Shown: one piece after another, positions 9,613 to 19,743 of the stretch | Numbering within the stretch: the stretch's first letter is position 1 | How the letters are laid out: every line of letters starts with the position of its first letter | Source of the DNA: Hyphomicrobiaceae bacterium | GTDB lineage: Bacteria; Pseudomonadota; Alphaproteobacteria; Rhizobiales; Hyphomicrobiaceae | Reading direction: 5' to 3' | DNA: 64,000 nt | Assembly (NCBI GenBank): GCA_022844225.1 | Contig: JALHMC010000002.1 | Coordinates: 178,776 to 242,775, forward strand | Translations under genes and position numbers: made by a program | Notes under the pieces: model-generated | The model's input: the letters and a program-made list of their open reading frames with translations, nothing else | Database searches by the model: none | Told to the model about the DNA's origin: nothing

Positions 9613-10368
9613 ATGGCAACGAACAAGGTCGCGATCATCACGGGCGGCGGCACCGGCATCGGGCGCGCGGCCGCGTTGCATCTGCAGGCAGACGGCTGGG
9701 ACGTCGTCGTCGCGGGACGTCGCAAAGAGGAGCTGGACAAGACCGTCGCCCTTGCCAAGGCCGGTGGCGGAAAAATGCTGGCGGTGGCCACCGACGTGAC
9801 AAAGCAGGAGCAGGTCAAGGCGCTGTTCGCCAAGACGAAAGAGACATTCGGGCGGCTGGATTTCCTGTTCAACAACGCCGGCATGGGGCTGCCCGCGGGG
9901 CCGATGGAGGACATCAAGATCGAGGACTGGCAGAAGGTCGTCGATCTGAACCTCACCGCCTGCTTCATGTGCGCGCAAGAGGCGATCCGCATGTTCAAGG
10001 CGCAGTCGCCCCAGGGCGGGCGGATCGTCAACAACGGCTCGATCTCGGCGCATACGCCAAGGCCCGGCTCGGTCGCCTACACGTCGACGAAGCACGCGAT
10101 CACGGGACTTACCAAGACGATCGCGCTCGACGGGCGGCCGTTCAACATCGCCTGCGGCCAGATCGACATCGGCAATGCTGACACGAACATGGGTGGACGC
10201 ATGAAGGCCGGCGTGCCGCAGCCGCGCGGCGACATCATGCCGGAGCCGGTGTTCGACGTGGAGCACTGCGGCTCGGCGATTCGCTACATGGCGAGCCTGC
10301 CGCTCGACACCAATGTGTTCGAGATGACCATCAAGGCGACCAACATGCCGTACGAGGGGCGCGGCTGA
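9613..10368 (+). CDS. SDR-family NAD(P)-dependent oxidoreductase
   Basis: The 251-residue classical short-chain dehydrogenase starts with the cofactor motif [14 protein letters not shown], has NNAGMGLP near residue 93, the catalytic Ser in [10 protein letters not shown] and the YTSTK catalytic Tyr/Lys motif near residue 156. SDRs of this class reduce or oxidise alcohols and ketones in the cytoplasm. It is a stand-alone gene, divergent from the HAD gene and followed after 132 bases by a large hydrolase. The substrate is unknown. Confidence 0.88.
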   Translation: MATNKVAIITGGGTGIGRAAALHLQADGWDVVVAGRRKEELDKTVALAKAGGGKMLAVATDVTKQEQVKALFAKTKETFGRLDFLFNNAGMGLPAGPMEDIKIEDWQKVVDLNLTACFMCAQEAIRMFKAQSPQGGRIVNNGSISAHTPRPGSVAYTSTKHAITGLTKTIALDGRPFNIACGQIDIGNADTNMGGRMKAGVPQPRGDIMPEPVFDVEHCGSAIRYMASLPLDTNVFEMTIKATNMPYEGRG

Positions 10369-10500
10369 GGCCATTGCGCGGCTTCACACCGATGGTGACA
10401 TGGGACATCGGAAGCAGGACGAAGCCCGACCCGGTCACCCAACTGGCGTGGGCGTCGAACCTCGCCTACGCTCTCTCGAACGACAACGAGAGGGGCCGCC

Positions 10501-12528
10501 ATGACCAAGCCTGTCGCCAGCCGCATCGATATCCAGACCGTTGAGCGCATCGCCTTCGCGGGCGGATTTAGCTTCGGAGATGTCGGCGCGTACGAGCGGA
10601 TCAAGGGACGGGCGCTGATGGCGGTCGATCCGAAGGCGCCTGACTTGGCTGGCGTGGTCGATCTCGATAAGGCGCCGCGCGACGGCAACGGGCTCGTCCA
10701 CTTCGCAACCGACCTCCTGATCCTGAAGCCGGTCGACCTGCGGAAGTCGAACCGACGGCTGTTCTTCGACTGGGGCAACCGCGGCAACATCCGCTGCCTG
10801 CAGTTCTTCAACGACGCGCCGGGCTCGAACGATCCGCGAAGTGCAGCGCATGCCGGCAACGGATTCCTGATGCGACGCGGCTACACGGTCGTCATGGCCG
10901 GTTGGCAAGCAGACCTAGTCCCGGGCGACGACCGCTTCCTGCTCGACGTGCCCGTGGCGACGGACAACGACCGGCCAATCACGGGCCAGGTGCGCGTCGA
11001 GTACATTGCGACGGGGCCGGGGCAGCGGACGTTTCCGCTTTCGAGCCGGGCTTCGACGCGCTCGCACCCGACCGTGTCGCTGGATACGCGCAAGGCGCAG
11101 CTGACACGGCGGCGCTATGCGCGGGACGAGCGCATTCCGGTGCCGCACGACCAATGGATGTTCGCGCGTGTCGAGGGCGGAGCAGGGCTCGACAACCAGG
11201 GCGGCGAGACAGCCATCATTGCGTCCGACGTGCACATCCACATGCCGTCGGGCTTCGAGCCGGGCTGGATCTACGAACTCGTCTACGAGGGGCGCGATCC
11301 GCTGGTGCTCGGTCTCGGGCATGTGGCGGTGCGTAATGTGGTGGCGTTCCTGAAGTCCGGTCGCGCCGACGACGCCGGCAACGCCAATCCGCTGCCGGGC
11401 GGGATGGAGAAGGCCTACGGATGGGGTCGCTCGCAAACAGGCCGCTGCATTCGCGATTTCGTGCATCGCGGCTTCAACGCCAACCCGGCAGGTGGGCGCG
11501 TTTTCGACGGGTTGCTGCCGCACGTTGCCGGCGCGGGGCGCATGTGGATGAACCATCGCTTTGCGAACGTCATCATCTCGGCTGGCCAGCAGCACGAGGA
11601 CCACGAGAACCCGGCGGATACCTTCCCGTTCTCCTACGCACCCTCGACCGATCACCTGACCGGCAAGACGGACGGGATCTGCAAGCGGCCAGAGACGGAC
11701 CCGCTGATCTTCCACTCGCAGACGGGCTCGGAATACTGGCAGCGGCGTGGAAGCCTTGCGCACACGGACACGCAGGGGAACGACCTGCCGCTCCCCGAGA
11801 ACGTGCGCGCCTACTTCTGGGCCTCCTCTCAGCATTTTGCGGACCCGCTCCTGAAGAAGCCCGGCCGCGGCATCTGCCAGAACGTGCAGAACGTGGTCTG
11901 GACGTCGATGCTGTTTCGCGGCCTGCTCGACGCGATGGACGGGTGGGCGAGCAAGGGTACGCCACCGCCAGACAGCCGCATTCCGCGTCGGGCAGACGGG
12001 ACCTTGGTGGACGTGGAGACGTGGCGGGCCGGCTTTCCCACCATCCCCGGCGTAGCCACTCCGCTGGAGCCGAACACACTGGAGAGACTCGATTTCGGGC
12101 CCGACTACGAGCGCGGCATTCTGGCCGAACCGCCACGGCGCACGGGTGAGCACTATGCCGTGCTGGTTCCAGCGACGGACGCCGATGGCAACGACATCGC
12201 GGGCGTGCGGGCGCCGATGGTGCAGATTCCGCTCGCGACGTACACGGGATGGAACATGCGCGTTCGAGGCCAAGGGCACGGTGCGCTGCACGATTTCACG
12301 GGCACGAGCATCCCATTTGCCGACAGTGCAGAGGAGCGGAGGATCACCCGTGATCCAAGACCCTCGATCGCCGAGCGCTACGGCGATGCGGCATCCTACC
12401 AGCGCCTGATCGGCGAGGCGGCCCGGAGGCTGGTCGCCGAAGGTCTGATGATCGAAGAGGACGTGGAGCGATGCATCGCGGCAGCGGCCAATTGGCATGC
12501 GCCGAGGCATGATGTGGGGCTGGACTGA
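10501..12528 (+). CDS. Alpha/beta hydrolase domain protein (Abhydrolase_10-like), 675 residues
   Basis: The protein resembles a large family of uncharacterised alpha/beta-hydrolase-domain proteins. Visible marks are RRLFFDWGNRGN near residue 85, RRGYTVVMAGWQADL near 125 and a nucleophile-elbow-like GRSQTGR near residue 310. Later segments include HVAGAGRMWMNHR and FHSQTGSEYWQRRGSL. There is no signal peptide, so it should be cytoplasmic. GGGGCC-type sequence lies just before the ATG rather than a clear ribosome site. It stands alone after the SDR gene. Esterase or amidase activity is a family-level guess; no pathway is suggested by the neighbours. Confidence 0.75.
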   Translation: MTKPVASRIDIQTVERIAFAGGFSFGDVGAYERIKGRALMAVDPKAPDLAGVVDLDKAPRDGNGLVHFATDLLILKPVDLRKSNRRLFFDWGNRGNIRCLQFFNDAPGSNDPRSAAHAGNGFLMRRGYTVVMAGWQADLVPGDDRFLLDVPVATDNDRPITGQVRVEYIATGPGQRTFPLSSRASTRSHPTVSLDTRKAQLTRRRYARDERIPVPHDQWMFARVEGGAGLDNQGGETAIIASDVHIHMPSGFEPGWIYELVYEGRDPLVLGLGHVAVRNVVAFLKSGRADDAGNANPLPGGMEKAYGWGRSQTGRCIRDFVHRGFNANPAGGRVFDGLLPHVAGAGRMWMNHRFANVIISAGQQHEDHENPADTFPFSYAPSTDHLTGKTDGICKRPETDPLIFHSQTGSEYWQRRGSLAHTDTQGNDLPLPENVRAYFWASSQHFADPLLKKPGRGICQNVQNVVWTSMLFRGLLDAMDGWASKGTPPPDSRIPRRADGTLVDVETWRAGFPTIPGVATPLEPNTLERLDFGPDYERGILAEPPRRTGEHYAVLVPATDADGNDIAGVRAPMVQIPLATYTGWNMRVRGQGHGALHDFTGTSIPFADSAEERRITRDPRPSIAERYGDAASYQRLIGEAARRLVAEGLMIEEDVERCIAAAANWHAPRHDVGLD

Positions 12529-12641
12529 GCGCGGTTTCGGGGAAGATGACCACATTGCCAACAAACCGTTAAGCAATTTGGAGCGATAGTGCGCCGATAG
12601 GTCTGTCTCGCGCGTTAACGTATTCGCGTGGGGCCTCACCA

Positions 12642-12938
12642 ATGAGCGTTCAGATGAAAACACTGCTCTTGTCGTGCCTGCTGGCCTTTGGTCTTTTCGC
12701 AACGCCGCTCGGCTCGGCCGATGCACAGGAGCGGGCGCGCTCCAAACCGCTGAATGTGCCCGTCTACAAGAAGCATTATCGGGGCGGCTACTCGTACCGC
12801 AAAGCCGATGCTATCGACACGCGCAGGTTCACCGATCCGACGCTCAGCCAGCAGTCGCAAGGCGGCCCGTTCGACAGCGGCTACTTCTTCGAGACTCCTC
12901 GCGGCCCCTATGGCGGGACGTCGCCGTATTTTCATTAG
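12642..12938 (+). CDS. Small secreted protein of unknown function
   Basis: The 98-residue product has a clear signal peptide (hydrophobic LLLSCLLAFGLFA, then a cleavage-like ADAQE near residue 29). The mature part of about 70 residues is rich in Tyr, Gly, Arg and Pro and ends GPYGGTSPYFH. A second start at 12654 (MKTLLLSC) is equally possible. I do not recognise the family. The 113-base gap before it is AT-richer than its surroundings and may contain its promoter. Confidence 0.6.
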   Translation: MSVQMKTLLLSCLLAFGLFATPLGSADAQERARSKPLNVPVYKKHYRGGYSYRKADAIDTRRFTDPTLSQQSQGGPFDSGYFFETPRGPYGGTSPYFH

Positions 12939-13036
12939 GCGCTGCTGACAACTCCACTCGATCCCCGATCGTGCGGCTAGCACTGCCGTCCCGATTGCGC
13001 TCGGGTGCCGAGGCAGACGCGCCTCCGCCAATCTTG

Positions 13037-13495
13037 CTACCGGACTTCGATCAACGCATCCGCGATGATCGCCACTCCGTTTGGCGCAGAGCCCATTCCG
13101 GGAGCGGCACGTGCACAAAGCGCTACGTCGCCGAAAATCGAGATCATCAATTCCGTGTAGCCGTCGATGATCTCTGCGTGACGCGTGAAATCCGGCGCCG
13201 CGTGTACGCGCCCGATCATCTTCACGAACCTCACAACGCGATCGAGGCTACCGATATGGTCGCGAACGATGGCCAGTGTGTTCAAACCGGTAAGTCTAGC
13301 CGCAACGACACCCTGGGCGAAACTTAGGTCCGCGCCGATTTTGCCGGTGACAGGCTCTCCGGTGATCCGACTGGGGCCATGTCCGGCAATGTGAAGCAAA
13401 CTCCCAATCTGGACTGCTTGAATATACCTTCCGACGGGCTTGGGAGACTCCGGGAGGACGATGCCCATTTCTCTCAACCGCAATTCAGGACTCAT
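13037..13495 (-). CDS. RidA-family protein
   Basis: The 152-residue protein matches the RidA/YjgF/YER057c family, which hydrolyses reactive enamine or imine intermediates or acts in related roles. Family features visible are GSLLHIAGHGP near residue 31, the Gly-Lys-Ile-Gly segment TGKIGADLSF, and the C-terminal VALCARAAPGMGSAPNGVAIIADALIEV. The start at 13495 is preferred; longer versions run into the neighbouring gene. It is the last gene of a minus-strand run GMC oxidoreductase - TauD dioxygenase - LLM oxidoreductase - RidA with small gaps (49, 84 and 43 bases), so it probably detoxifies an intermediate of that pathway. Confidence 0.82.
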   Translation of the reverse strand: MSPELRLREMGIVLPESPKPVGRYIQAVQIGSLLHIAGHGPSRITGEPVTGKIGADLSFAQGVVAARLTGLNTLAIVRDHIGSLDRVVRFVKMIGRVHAAPDFTRHAEIIDGYTELMISIFGDVALCARAAPGMGSAPNGVAIIADALIEVR

Positions 13496-13538
13496 AACGT
13501 CGCTCCACTCAACGATCCGCGTTGTTCCGGCACCGCCT

Positions 13539-14423
13539 TCACTTCCCTCGCATGGGTGCCAGGACGTCGAAAATGCGCTCGTCGAGCTGCGTGCGCTCGC
13601 CCGTGGGGTGGATCGACTGGATGCAAACGTGGTCGGCACCGGCGTCCCAGTGAGCCTGGATGCGCTGACGGATGGCGGCCTCGTCGCCCCAGACGATGTT
13701 GGCATCAATCAGGCGATCTGAGCCACCGTCGGCCATGTCCGACTGGTTGAAGCCGAGGCGGCGCCAGTTGGCGCAGTAGTTCTCCATGGCGATATAGGGC
13801 GCAAGTGCGACGCGGGCGCCAGCGCGCGCGCGGACTGGGTCGGTCTCGAGCATGACCATCTGCTCTGGGGCTAGGATCTTGCCCGGTCCGAGGATCTTGC
13901 GCGCCTCAGCGGTGTGCTCAGGCGTAACGCAGTAGGGATGCGCGCCGTCCGCCATCTCGGCTGCGAGCTTCAGCATCAGTGGTCCGAGAGCCGCGATGAC
14001 CACCTTCGGTTTCTCCTTCGGGGCGGGAGCGGCATAGGCCGCCTCCTGCATGCCCTTGAGGTAGGCGCGCATGGCCGGCACGGGCTTCTCATACTCATGG
14101 CCGCGGAGCCCCGTCACCATCGGCTTGTGAGAGACGCCGAGACCGAGCAGAAAGCGCCCCCCGGACTGCTCGTTCAAGCCTTGCAGCGCAGCATTGGCCG
14201 AGACCGCGTCGCGGCCATACATGTTGGCGATGCCCGTCGCGATGTTGAGCCGCGTGGTGTTGGCGAGCATCCAGGCGGCATTGACGAGTACGTTGCGGCC
14301 CCGGCTTTCCGGCATCCACAAGGTCTCGAAGCCGCGCGCCTCGATTCGACGTGCGAAGGCGGCCGCGTCGTTGGAGGAGAGTGCATCGAGCGAGGCCCAT
14401 ACGCCGAGCTTGCCGAGGTTCAT
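13539..14423 (-). CDS. LLM-class (luciferase-like) flavin/F420 oxidoreductase
   Basis: The 294-residue TIM-barrel protein has the luciferase-like monooxygenase pattern: GFETLWMPES near residue 30, NTTRLNIATGIANMYGRDA near 55 and GGRFLLGLGVSHKPMV near 87. It resembles the F420-dependent TIGR03620-type subgroup; since F420 is uncommon in Alphaproteobacteria the cofactor could instead be FMN. It sits between the TauD-like dioxygenase and RidA genes in a probable operon. Substrate unknown. Confidence 0.8.
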   Translation of the reverse strand: MNLGKLGVWASLDALSSNDAAAFARRIEARGFETLWMPESRGRNVLVNAAWMLANTTRLNIATGIANMYGRDAVSANAALQGLNEQSGGRFLLGLGVSHKPMVTGLRGHEYEKPVPAMRAYLKGMQEAAYAAPAPKEKPKVVIAALGPLMLKLAAEMADGAHPYCVTPEHTAEARKILGPGKILAPEQMVMLETDPVRARAGARVALAPYIAMENYCANWRRLGFNQSDMADGGSDRLIDANIVWGDEAAIRQRIQAHWDAGADHVCIQSIHPTGERTQLDERIFDVLAPMRGK

Positions 14424-14507
14424 GCGTCGGTATTCCTTATTTGCTGTTTGCGGCTGCCGACATCTGGCCGGCAGCCCGTATGACGTTTGATGTCGGGCAG
14501 GGTGGGC

Positions 14508-15506
14508 TCAGCCCCTGAACTGCCGGCGGTCGCCAGCGCGCAGCCAAAGCCGAATGAGGTGGCGCCGCTTCTCTGGCTCGTCGAAGTCGACGTATGGCGT
14601 GCGGCCGTGGACGATGGTGCGGTTGTTCAGGATCTGGATCTGGCCGCGCTCCATCCAGAAGTCGTGGCGGTGAGCGGGGTCGGTGAGGAAGTCGTTAATC
14701 ACGTCCACGGCGGCGCGGCCCGCATTATCCAGCACCTGCCCGGTTTTCTCATAGCCGCGCTTGATGATCTTGGCGTTCATGCGAATGCGCAGGCCGCCGT
14801 TCTCGATGGCGAAGATCGGCAGCCAGTTGTTGGCGTCGGCGGCTTGGTAGTCGCGCTTGTCACGATAGAACGGCTGGTAGAGGCGCTCGAGCAGTTCGGG
14901 ATGCTTTTCGCGCACGTGATTGTGGGCTGCGTAGGCGCTGGCGAGCGAACTTTTGCCGCCCTCGCGCGCCGTTTGAAGGCAGAGCAGCGACAGATAGTTG
15001 GCCGGTGCCTCGCCCATCGAGCTGTCGTTGTGCATGTCGAGGCCTTGCGGCGTCAGCGCTTCGCGAGTGTCCAATGTATAATCCTGCCCGTCGTAGCGGA
15101 CGTCGTAGATCATCTTGCCCGACCACTCCTGGGCGACAGGCGGCTCAATCAGGCTGCCGAGAAGCCAATAGACGTCGATCAGCTCCTGCTGCTTCCAGCG
15201 GTCCACCGGCAGGCGGTCGAGGATGACGAAGCCCAGGCCGTCATCGAGCTGGCGCTTGACGCCTTGCATCATGCGACGACAAGCATCCAACTGGAAATGC
15301 TCGGGGACCAGGATCAAGGTCGGGACCGGAGCCTTACGCTGCTCGGCCACGACCTGATCGAGTTCCGCGAGGCATTCGGGAGAGAGCTTAACGACGAACT
15401 CAGCGTCCGCCACGTCGGGGCCGTGCCACGCCCGCGGGCGCGGCACGATGCCGTCCAGCATCTGCGGCCGATCGATCGCGGTCGTTCCGGTGATCTGCAC
15501 ATTCAT
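14508..15506 (-). CDS. TauD/TfdA-family Fe(II)/2-oxoglutarate dioxygenase
   Basis: The 332-residue protein carries the iron-binding HxD motif (MHNDSSMGE near residue 160), and a distal His in NRTIVHGRTPYVDF near residue 303 followed by an Arg-rich segment for 2-oxoglutarate (HLIRLWLRAGDRR). The family hydroxylates small organic acids, sulfonates or carnitine-like compounds. It has no signal peptide. It follows the GMC oxidoreductase gene by 49 bases on the minus strand. Which substrate is used cannot be told; the operon context suggests sequential oxidation of one imported compound. Confidence 0.83.
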   Translation of the reverse strand: MNVQITGTTAIDRPQMLDGIVPRPRAWHGPDVADAEFVVKLSPECLAELDQVVAEQRKAPVPTLILVPEHFQLDACRRMMQGVKRQLDDGLGFVILDRLPVDRWKQQELIDVYWLLGSLIEPPVAQEWSGKMIYDVRYDGQDYTLDTREALTPQGLDMHNDSSMGEAPANYLSLLCLQTAREGGKSSLASAYAAHNHVREKHPELLERLYQPFYRDKRDYQAADANNWLPIFAIENGGLRIRMNAKIIKRGYEKTGQVLDNAGRAAVDVINDFLTDPAHRHDFWMERGQIQILNNRTIVHGRTPYVDFDEPEKRRHLIRLWLRAGDRRQFRG

Positions 15507-15555
15507 GGGCTGTCTCCTCGTCGCTCGCTTCTTGTGAGCCGAGTCGAGCTCGGCC

Positions 15556-17178
15556 TTACCGCTTCCAATCCTGCTTGATGAGATCCGCGGCCTTCTCGGC
15601 GATCATGATGGTGGCGGGATGGATGTTAGATGAGGGCACCATCGGCATCACCGAGGCATCTACGACGCGCAATCCCTCAATGCCTCGGACTTTCAGGTCC
15701 GGAGTCGTCACTGCCTTCTCGTCGACACCCATGCGACAGGTTCCCGACGGGTGATAGACGGTCGACGCGTTATTGCGGATGTATTCCTTGAAGTCGTCGT
15801 CGGTCGCGACCTCGGGTCCTGGCAGATACTGCTCTTCGATGAGGGACTTGAACGGCTCGGTCTCGACGATCTGTTTCGCGATGCGCCAGCCGGCCAGCAT
15901 CATGCGCCAGTCCTCGTCGTGGGTCATGTAGTTGGCGTAGATGCGCGGCGGGAAGCGGCCTTCCTGATCACGCAGCTTGATCTCGCCGCGCGAGTGGGGA
16001 CGGCAGACACAGAAGTTGAACATGAAGCCTGGGAACTTGTGCAGCCCAGCCTTGAAAGCGCCCTCGGTCGAGAAGTTGGCGCACTGGAATTGGAGATCCG
16101 GCACGGGCTCGGACGGGCGCGATTTGACGAACATGGTCGCCTCGGTCGCCCCGACCGCGAGCTGGCCGGATTGCTTCAGGGCATATTCCATGGCCATCTT
16201 GGCGGACTGGATTGGATTGCGCGAGACCTCGTTCAAAGTGCCTGGGATGCGGGTCTTGAAGACCATACGGATCAGCAGATGATCCTGCAGGTTCTTGCCG
16301 ACGCCCGGCAAATCGTGAACCACGTCGACGCTCATTGTCTTCAACTCGTCGGCTGGTCCGACGCCGGACGCCAGAAGCAGCACGGGCGAATTGATCGATC
16401 CCCCGGATAGGATAACTTCGCGGCGCGCGCGGATGTAACGCTTCTTGCCCTTCTCCTCGATCTCGACGCCGATCGCGCGCTTGCCTTCGAAGATGATCCG
16501 CAGCGCCTGGGTATTCGTCTTCAGCGTGAGGTTGCGACGATTGAGGTTTGGTTTCAGGTAGCCGACGGCCGTCGACACGCGGCGCCCCTTGCGGACGTTG
16601 AGTTGCACGAGGCCGACGCCGTCGATCTTCTCCCCGTTGAAATCCTCATTCTTGGGGATCTGGAGCCGGGTCGCGGTCTCGACAAAGGCGCGCGCGGGCG
16701 TGGACGGGTTCCTGATGTTCGAGATGTGCATCGGTCCGCCCTGGCCGCGCCACTGGTCGGCACCGGGCTCATTGTGCTCGCTCTTCTTGAAGTACGGGAG
16801 CACATCCTTGTAGCTCCAGCCCTCCGCGCCGAGGCGCTCCCATTCGTCGAAGTCGGACGGCGCCCCACGCAGGAATACGAGACCGTTGATCGAGCCTGAG
16901 CCGCCGAGCACCTTGCCGCGCGGCCAGACGACCGAGCGGCCGTTGAGGCTGGGTTCAGGCTCGGTTGCGTAACCCCAGTTGTAGCGTGCCTGTGGGACGA
17001 TCTTGCCGAAGCCGAGCGGGATGTGAAACCAGGGATTGCGGTCGCGGCCGCCCGCTTCCAGCAGGCAAAGGGATATCGACGGGTCTTCCGTCAGCCGTGT
17101 CGCAACGACGCATCCGGCCGAACCGGCGCCAGCGACCACCACATCGTACTCTTCCTCGAAAACCACACCCTTCGTCAT
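15556..17178 (-). CDS. GMC-family FAD oxidoreductase (choline-dehydrogenase-like)
   Basis: The 540-residue flavoprotein starts with the dinucleotide-binding motif VVAGAGSAGCVVATRL, then GMC signature 1 (GKVLGGSGSINGLVFLRG) near residue 80 and signature 2 (SGGSINSPVLLLASGVGP) near residue 260. The C-terminus has the active-site HPSGTCRMG and NIHPATIMIAEKAADLI. GMC enzymes oxidise primary alcohols such as choline or alkanols to aldehydes. I chose the ATG at 17178, with AGGG six bases upstream. It is the first gene of the GMC-TauD-LLM-RidA run and is therefore a likely first catabolic step. Confidence 0.88.
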   Translation of the reverse strand: MTKGVVFEEEYDVVVAGAGSAGCVVATRLTEDPSISLCLLEAGGRDRNPWFHIPLGFGKIVPQARYNWGYATEPEPSLNGRSVVWPRGKVLGGSGSINGLVFLRGAPSDFDEWERLGAEGWSYKDVLPYFKKSEHNEPGADQWRGQGGPMHISNIRNPSTPARAFVETATRLQIPKNEDFNGEKIDGVGLVQLNVRKGRRVSTAVGYLKPNLNRRNLTLKTNTQALRIIFEGKRAIGVEIEEKGKKRYIRARREVILSGGSINSPVLLLASGVGPADELKTMSVDVVHDLPGVGKNLQDHLLIRMVFKTRIPGTLNEVSRNPIQSAKMAMEYALKQSGQLAVGATEATMFVKSRPSEPVPDLQFQCANFSTEGAFKAGLHKFPGFMFNFCVCRPHSRGEIKLRDQEGRFPPRIYANYMTHDEDWRMMLAGWRIAKQIVETEPFKSLIEEQYLPGPEVATDDDFKEYIRNNASTVYHPSGTCRMGVDEKAVTTPDLKVRGIEGLRVVDASVMPMVPSSNIHPATIMIAEKAADLIKQDWKR

Positions 17179-17275
17179 GTCCATCCCTGTCGGTGCCTCA
17201 TCATCACCGGCTGGGCCGGCGCGTGCCATGCCAGCACAATTCACGGACCGCGACCAGCCCCGAGAGCCGAGCCTG

Positions 17276-18037
17276 CTAACTCTTCAGCCGGTAGCCCGTC
17301 TTGAAAATCCACCACACCACCCCGAGGCACGCGCAGAGGAATATCAGTGTCAGCGCCAGGCACAAAAACACGTCGACATCGGCTTTGCCGTAAAAGCTCC
17401 AGCGAAAGCCGTTGACCAGGTAAACGACAGGGTTGGCGAGGCTGACCCAGCGCCAGAACGGTGGAAGGGCGTCGATCGAGTAAAAGGTACCGCCGAGAAA
17501 CGTCAATGGCGTGATGATCAATAGAGGGACGAGCTGCAGCTTCTCGAAGTTGTCCGCCCAGATCCCGATGATGAAGCCGAGCAAGCTGAAGGTGGCGGCG
17601 GTCAGGACGAGAAAGGCCATCATCGCAAGCGGGTGGTCGATGCGAAGCGGGACGAACAACGCGGCCGTCGCCATGATCAGCATGGCCAGGACGATCGACT
17701 TGACCGCCGCGGCGCTGACATAGCCGATGACGATCTCGAAGGCGGAAACAGGGGCGCTGAGAAGCTCGTAGATGGTGCCGATGAAGCGGGGAAAATAAAT
17801 GCCGAACGAGGCGTTCTGCACGCTCTGTTGCAGAAGGGTCAGCATGACGAGGCCAGGCACGATGAAGGCGCCGTAAGAGACGCCATCGATCTCGGGGATG
17901 CGACTGCCGATGGCGGCACCAAAGACAACGAAATAGAGCGACGTAGCAATGACGGGCGATATTATGCTCTGGAGCAGCGTGCGCCGTGTTCGGGCCATCT
18001 CGAACCCGAAGATGGCGCGGATGGCATAGAGGTTCAT
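17276..18037 (-). CDS. ABC-2 type transporter permease
   Basis: The 253-residue protein has six hydrophobic segments and an ABC-2 permease layout ([22 protein letters not shown] near the start, [31 protein letters not shown] near residue 185). With the ATPase encoded immediately upstream it forms a two-gene exporter; the start codon overlaps the ATPase stop (ATGA). Such pairs export drugs, polysaccharides or lipids. The substrate is unknown. Confidence 0.9.
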   Translation of the reverse strand: MNLYAIRAIFGFEMARTRRTLLQSIISPVIATSLYFVVFGAAIGSRIPEIDGVSYGAFIVPGLVMLTLLQQSVQNASFGIYFPRFIGTIYELLSAPVSAFEIVIGYVSAAAVKSIVLAMLIMATAALFVPLRIDHPLAMMAFLVLTAATFSLLGFIIGIWADNFEKLQLVPLLIITPLTFLGGTFYSIDALPPFWRWVSLANPVVYLVNGFRWSFYGKADVDVFLCLALTLIFLCACLGVVWWIFKTGYRLKS

Positions 18038-18960
18038 TTATCGCGCCTCACGAGTTCGACGAAAATCTGCTCAAGAGACGATTGCGAGGTTCGCAGATCC
18101 CGGAAGCGAATGCCGGAGTCGGCGAGGGCCTGCAACAGGCGGGTGATACCGGTTCGCTCCGCCTTGGTGTCATAACGATAGGTCAGCTCCTGTCCGTCAG
18201 AAGACAACGCGAGCGCAAAGTCGGAGAGCGCGGCCGGGACCGCGGTCATCGGAGCGGCCAACTCGAGCGTGAGCTCCTTGCGACCCAGCTTGCGCATGAG
18301 CGCCGACTTCTCCTCGACGAGGATCAGCTCACCCTTGTTTATGACACCGACGCGGTCAGCCATCTCCTCTGCTTCCTCGATGTAGTGCGTGGTCAGGATG
18401 ATGGTCACCCCGTCCTGCTTCAGGCGACGGACCACCCCCCACATGTCTCGGCGCAGTTCGACGTCGACCCCGGCCGTCGGCTCGTCAAGGAAGAGGACGC
18501 GCGGTTCGTGGCTCAAGGCCTTGGCGATCATGACGCGGCGCTTCATGCCGCCGGACAAGGTCATGATCTGACTATTGCGCTTGTCCATCAGAGAAAGGTC
18601 GGTGAGTAGGCGCTCGATGAGAGCGGGTGCGGCCGGCTTACCGAACAATCCGCGTGAGAAGCTGACGGTGTTGAACACCGTCTCGAATGCATCGGTCGCA
18701 ATCTCCTGGGGCACGAGCCCAACCAGCTCTCGCGCTCGACGCGCGTCTGCAACGTTGTCGTGACCCGCGATCCGCACAGTCCCCGACGATTTTCGCGCAA
18801 TGCCGCAGATGATGTTGATGAGGGTGGTTTTCCCGGCTCCGTTGGGTCCGAGGAGCGCGAAGATTTCGCCAGCATTGATTGTCAGGTCTACGGACTTGAG
18901 TGCCTCAAACCCCGATGCATAGATCTTCGATAATCTCGCGATCTCGATAATGGGCTGCAT
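18034..18960 (-). CDS. ABC transporter ATP-binding protein
   Basis: The 308-residue ATPase has Walker [10 protein letters not shown] near residue 38, signature LSGGMKRR near 136, Walker [13 protein letters not shown] near 157 and the switch His in [15 protein letters not shown]. The C-terminal about 80 residues form the regulatory region common in ABC-2 exporters (CcmA/NodI-like). The start at 18960 ([12 protein letters not shown]) fits the family; a longer frame to 19329 is non-coding in character. It is coupled to the permease by a 4-base overlap. Confidence 0.92.
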   Translation of the reverse strand: MQPIIEIARLSKIYASGFEALKSVDLTINAGEIFALLGPNGAGKTTLINIICGIARKSSGTVRIAGHDNVADARRARELVGLVPQEIATDAFETVFNTVSFSRGLFGKPAAPALIERLLTDLSLMDKRNSQIMTLSGGMKRRVMIAKALSHEPRVLFLDEPTAGVDVELRRDMWGVVRRLKQDGVTIILTTHYIEEAEEMADRVGVINKGELILVEEKSALMRKLGRKELTLELAAPMTAVPAALSDFALALSSDGQELTYRYDTKAERTGITRLLQALADSGIRFRDLRTSQSSLEQIFVELVRRDK

Positions 18961-19090
18961 GGACCATGGCTCCTGCGCTGTTGGCGCCTGGGCCAAGCAT
19001 TCATTGCACGCGACGCGAGAACCGTATCGCTTATCTCTATCTATGCGAGCCCGATTGCCCAAAGCATATGCGACTTCTCGCCCAAGGCAA

Positions 19091-19315
19091 TCACGTCTGG
19101 GGCGGGCCCTTGCGAAAATAATTGAGTATCCAAATGCGCACAGCGCTCGACAGACCTCCGTCGTCGCGTCCGACGTCGACGCTTTGTACGAGTTGCGCAA
19201 GTGACTTCTTTTCGAGCTTCGCGATCTCGCGAAGCGCCTCCCAAAATGGCGCTTCGAGCGAGATGGACGTGCGGTGCCCGCCAATCGTAAACGACCGTTT
19301 GACTGGACGTGGCAT
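19091..19315 (-). CDS. Ribbon-helix-helix domain protein
   Basis: The 74-residue protein matches the small RHH_4 family of Alphaproteobacteria: [27 protein letters not shown] forms the beta strand and first helix, and a C-terminal [13 protein letters not shown] follows. Members are presumed DNA-binding regulators. It is followed upstream on the same strand by a DUF4169 gene, a pairing commonly seen in Rhizobiales. Target genes are unknown. Confidence 0.82.
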   Translation of the reverse strand: MPRPVKRSFTIGGHRTSISLEAPFWEALREIAKLEKKSLAQLVQSVDVGRDDGGLSSAVRIWILNYFRKGPPQT

Positions 19316-19359
19316 AGGAGATTAGGCAACCCGTTGTAAGTGTTGTCGGCCTTAGCGCT

Positions 19360-19566
19360 TCAACCGTCGGACTCGCCCTCTTGCGGGGCATCCGAGCGTT
19401 GCGCTCCATCGAGTTTGTCGTTTTGGATTTGTCTGGTGGCCGCGCTGTGGCGGCGCTCGGTCAGCGGCCGACCAAATGCCACACGATTTTCGGCCGCCTT
19501 CTTCTCCCTCTCGACACGAGCCCTTTTCTTGCGGGCTTGGCGGAGGTTGACAATATCAGCGCTCAT
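19360..19566 (-). CDS. DUF4169 family small basic protein
   Basis: The 68-residue, strongly charged protein begins MSADIVNLRQARKKRARVE and has ENRVAFGR near residue 26, which is the DUF4169 pattern. It is predicted to be largely helical with a coiled-coil N-terminus. The gene lies 44 bases before the RHH gene on the same strand. Function is not known for the family. Confidence 0.75.
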   Translation of the reverse strand: MSADIVNLRQARKKRARVEREKKAAENRVAFGRPLTERRHSAATRQIQNDKLDGAQRSDAPQEGESDG

Positions 19567-19743
19567 CGATGCTCATTGAACCTCATGAAATTCACCGTGC
19601 GGTCCGAACGCTACAGACCGAAATTAGGCATTGCAACAAAAATCAGTATACACCCAAACACTGGGCATATGGCGCCGCTTACCGGCAACCCCGTCGTAGT
19701 CGTTAGCTTCGGCGGCAATTCAGGTTATTCAGCGTCCCGATTT

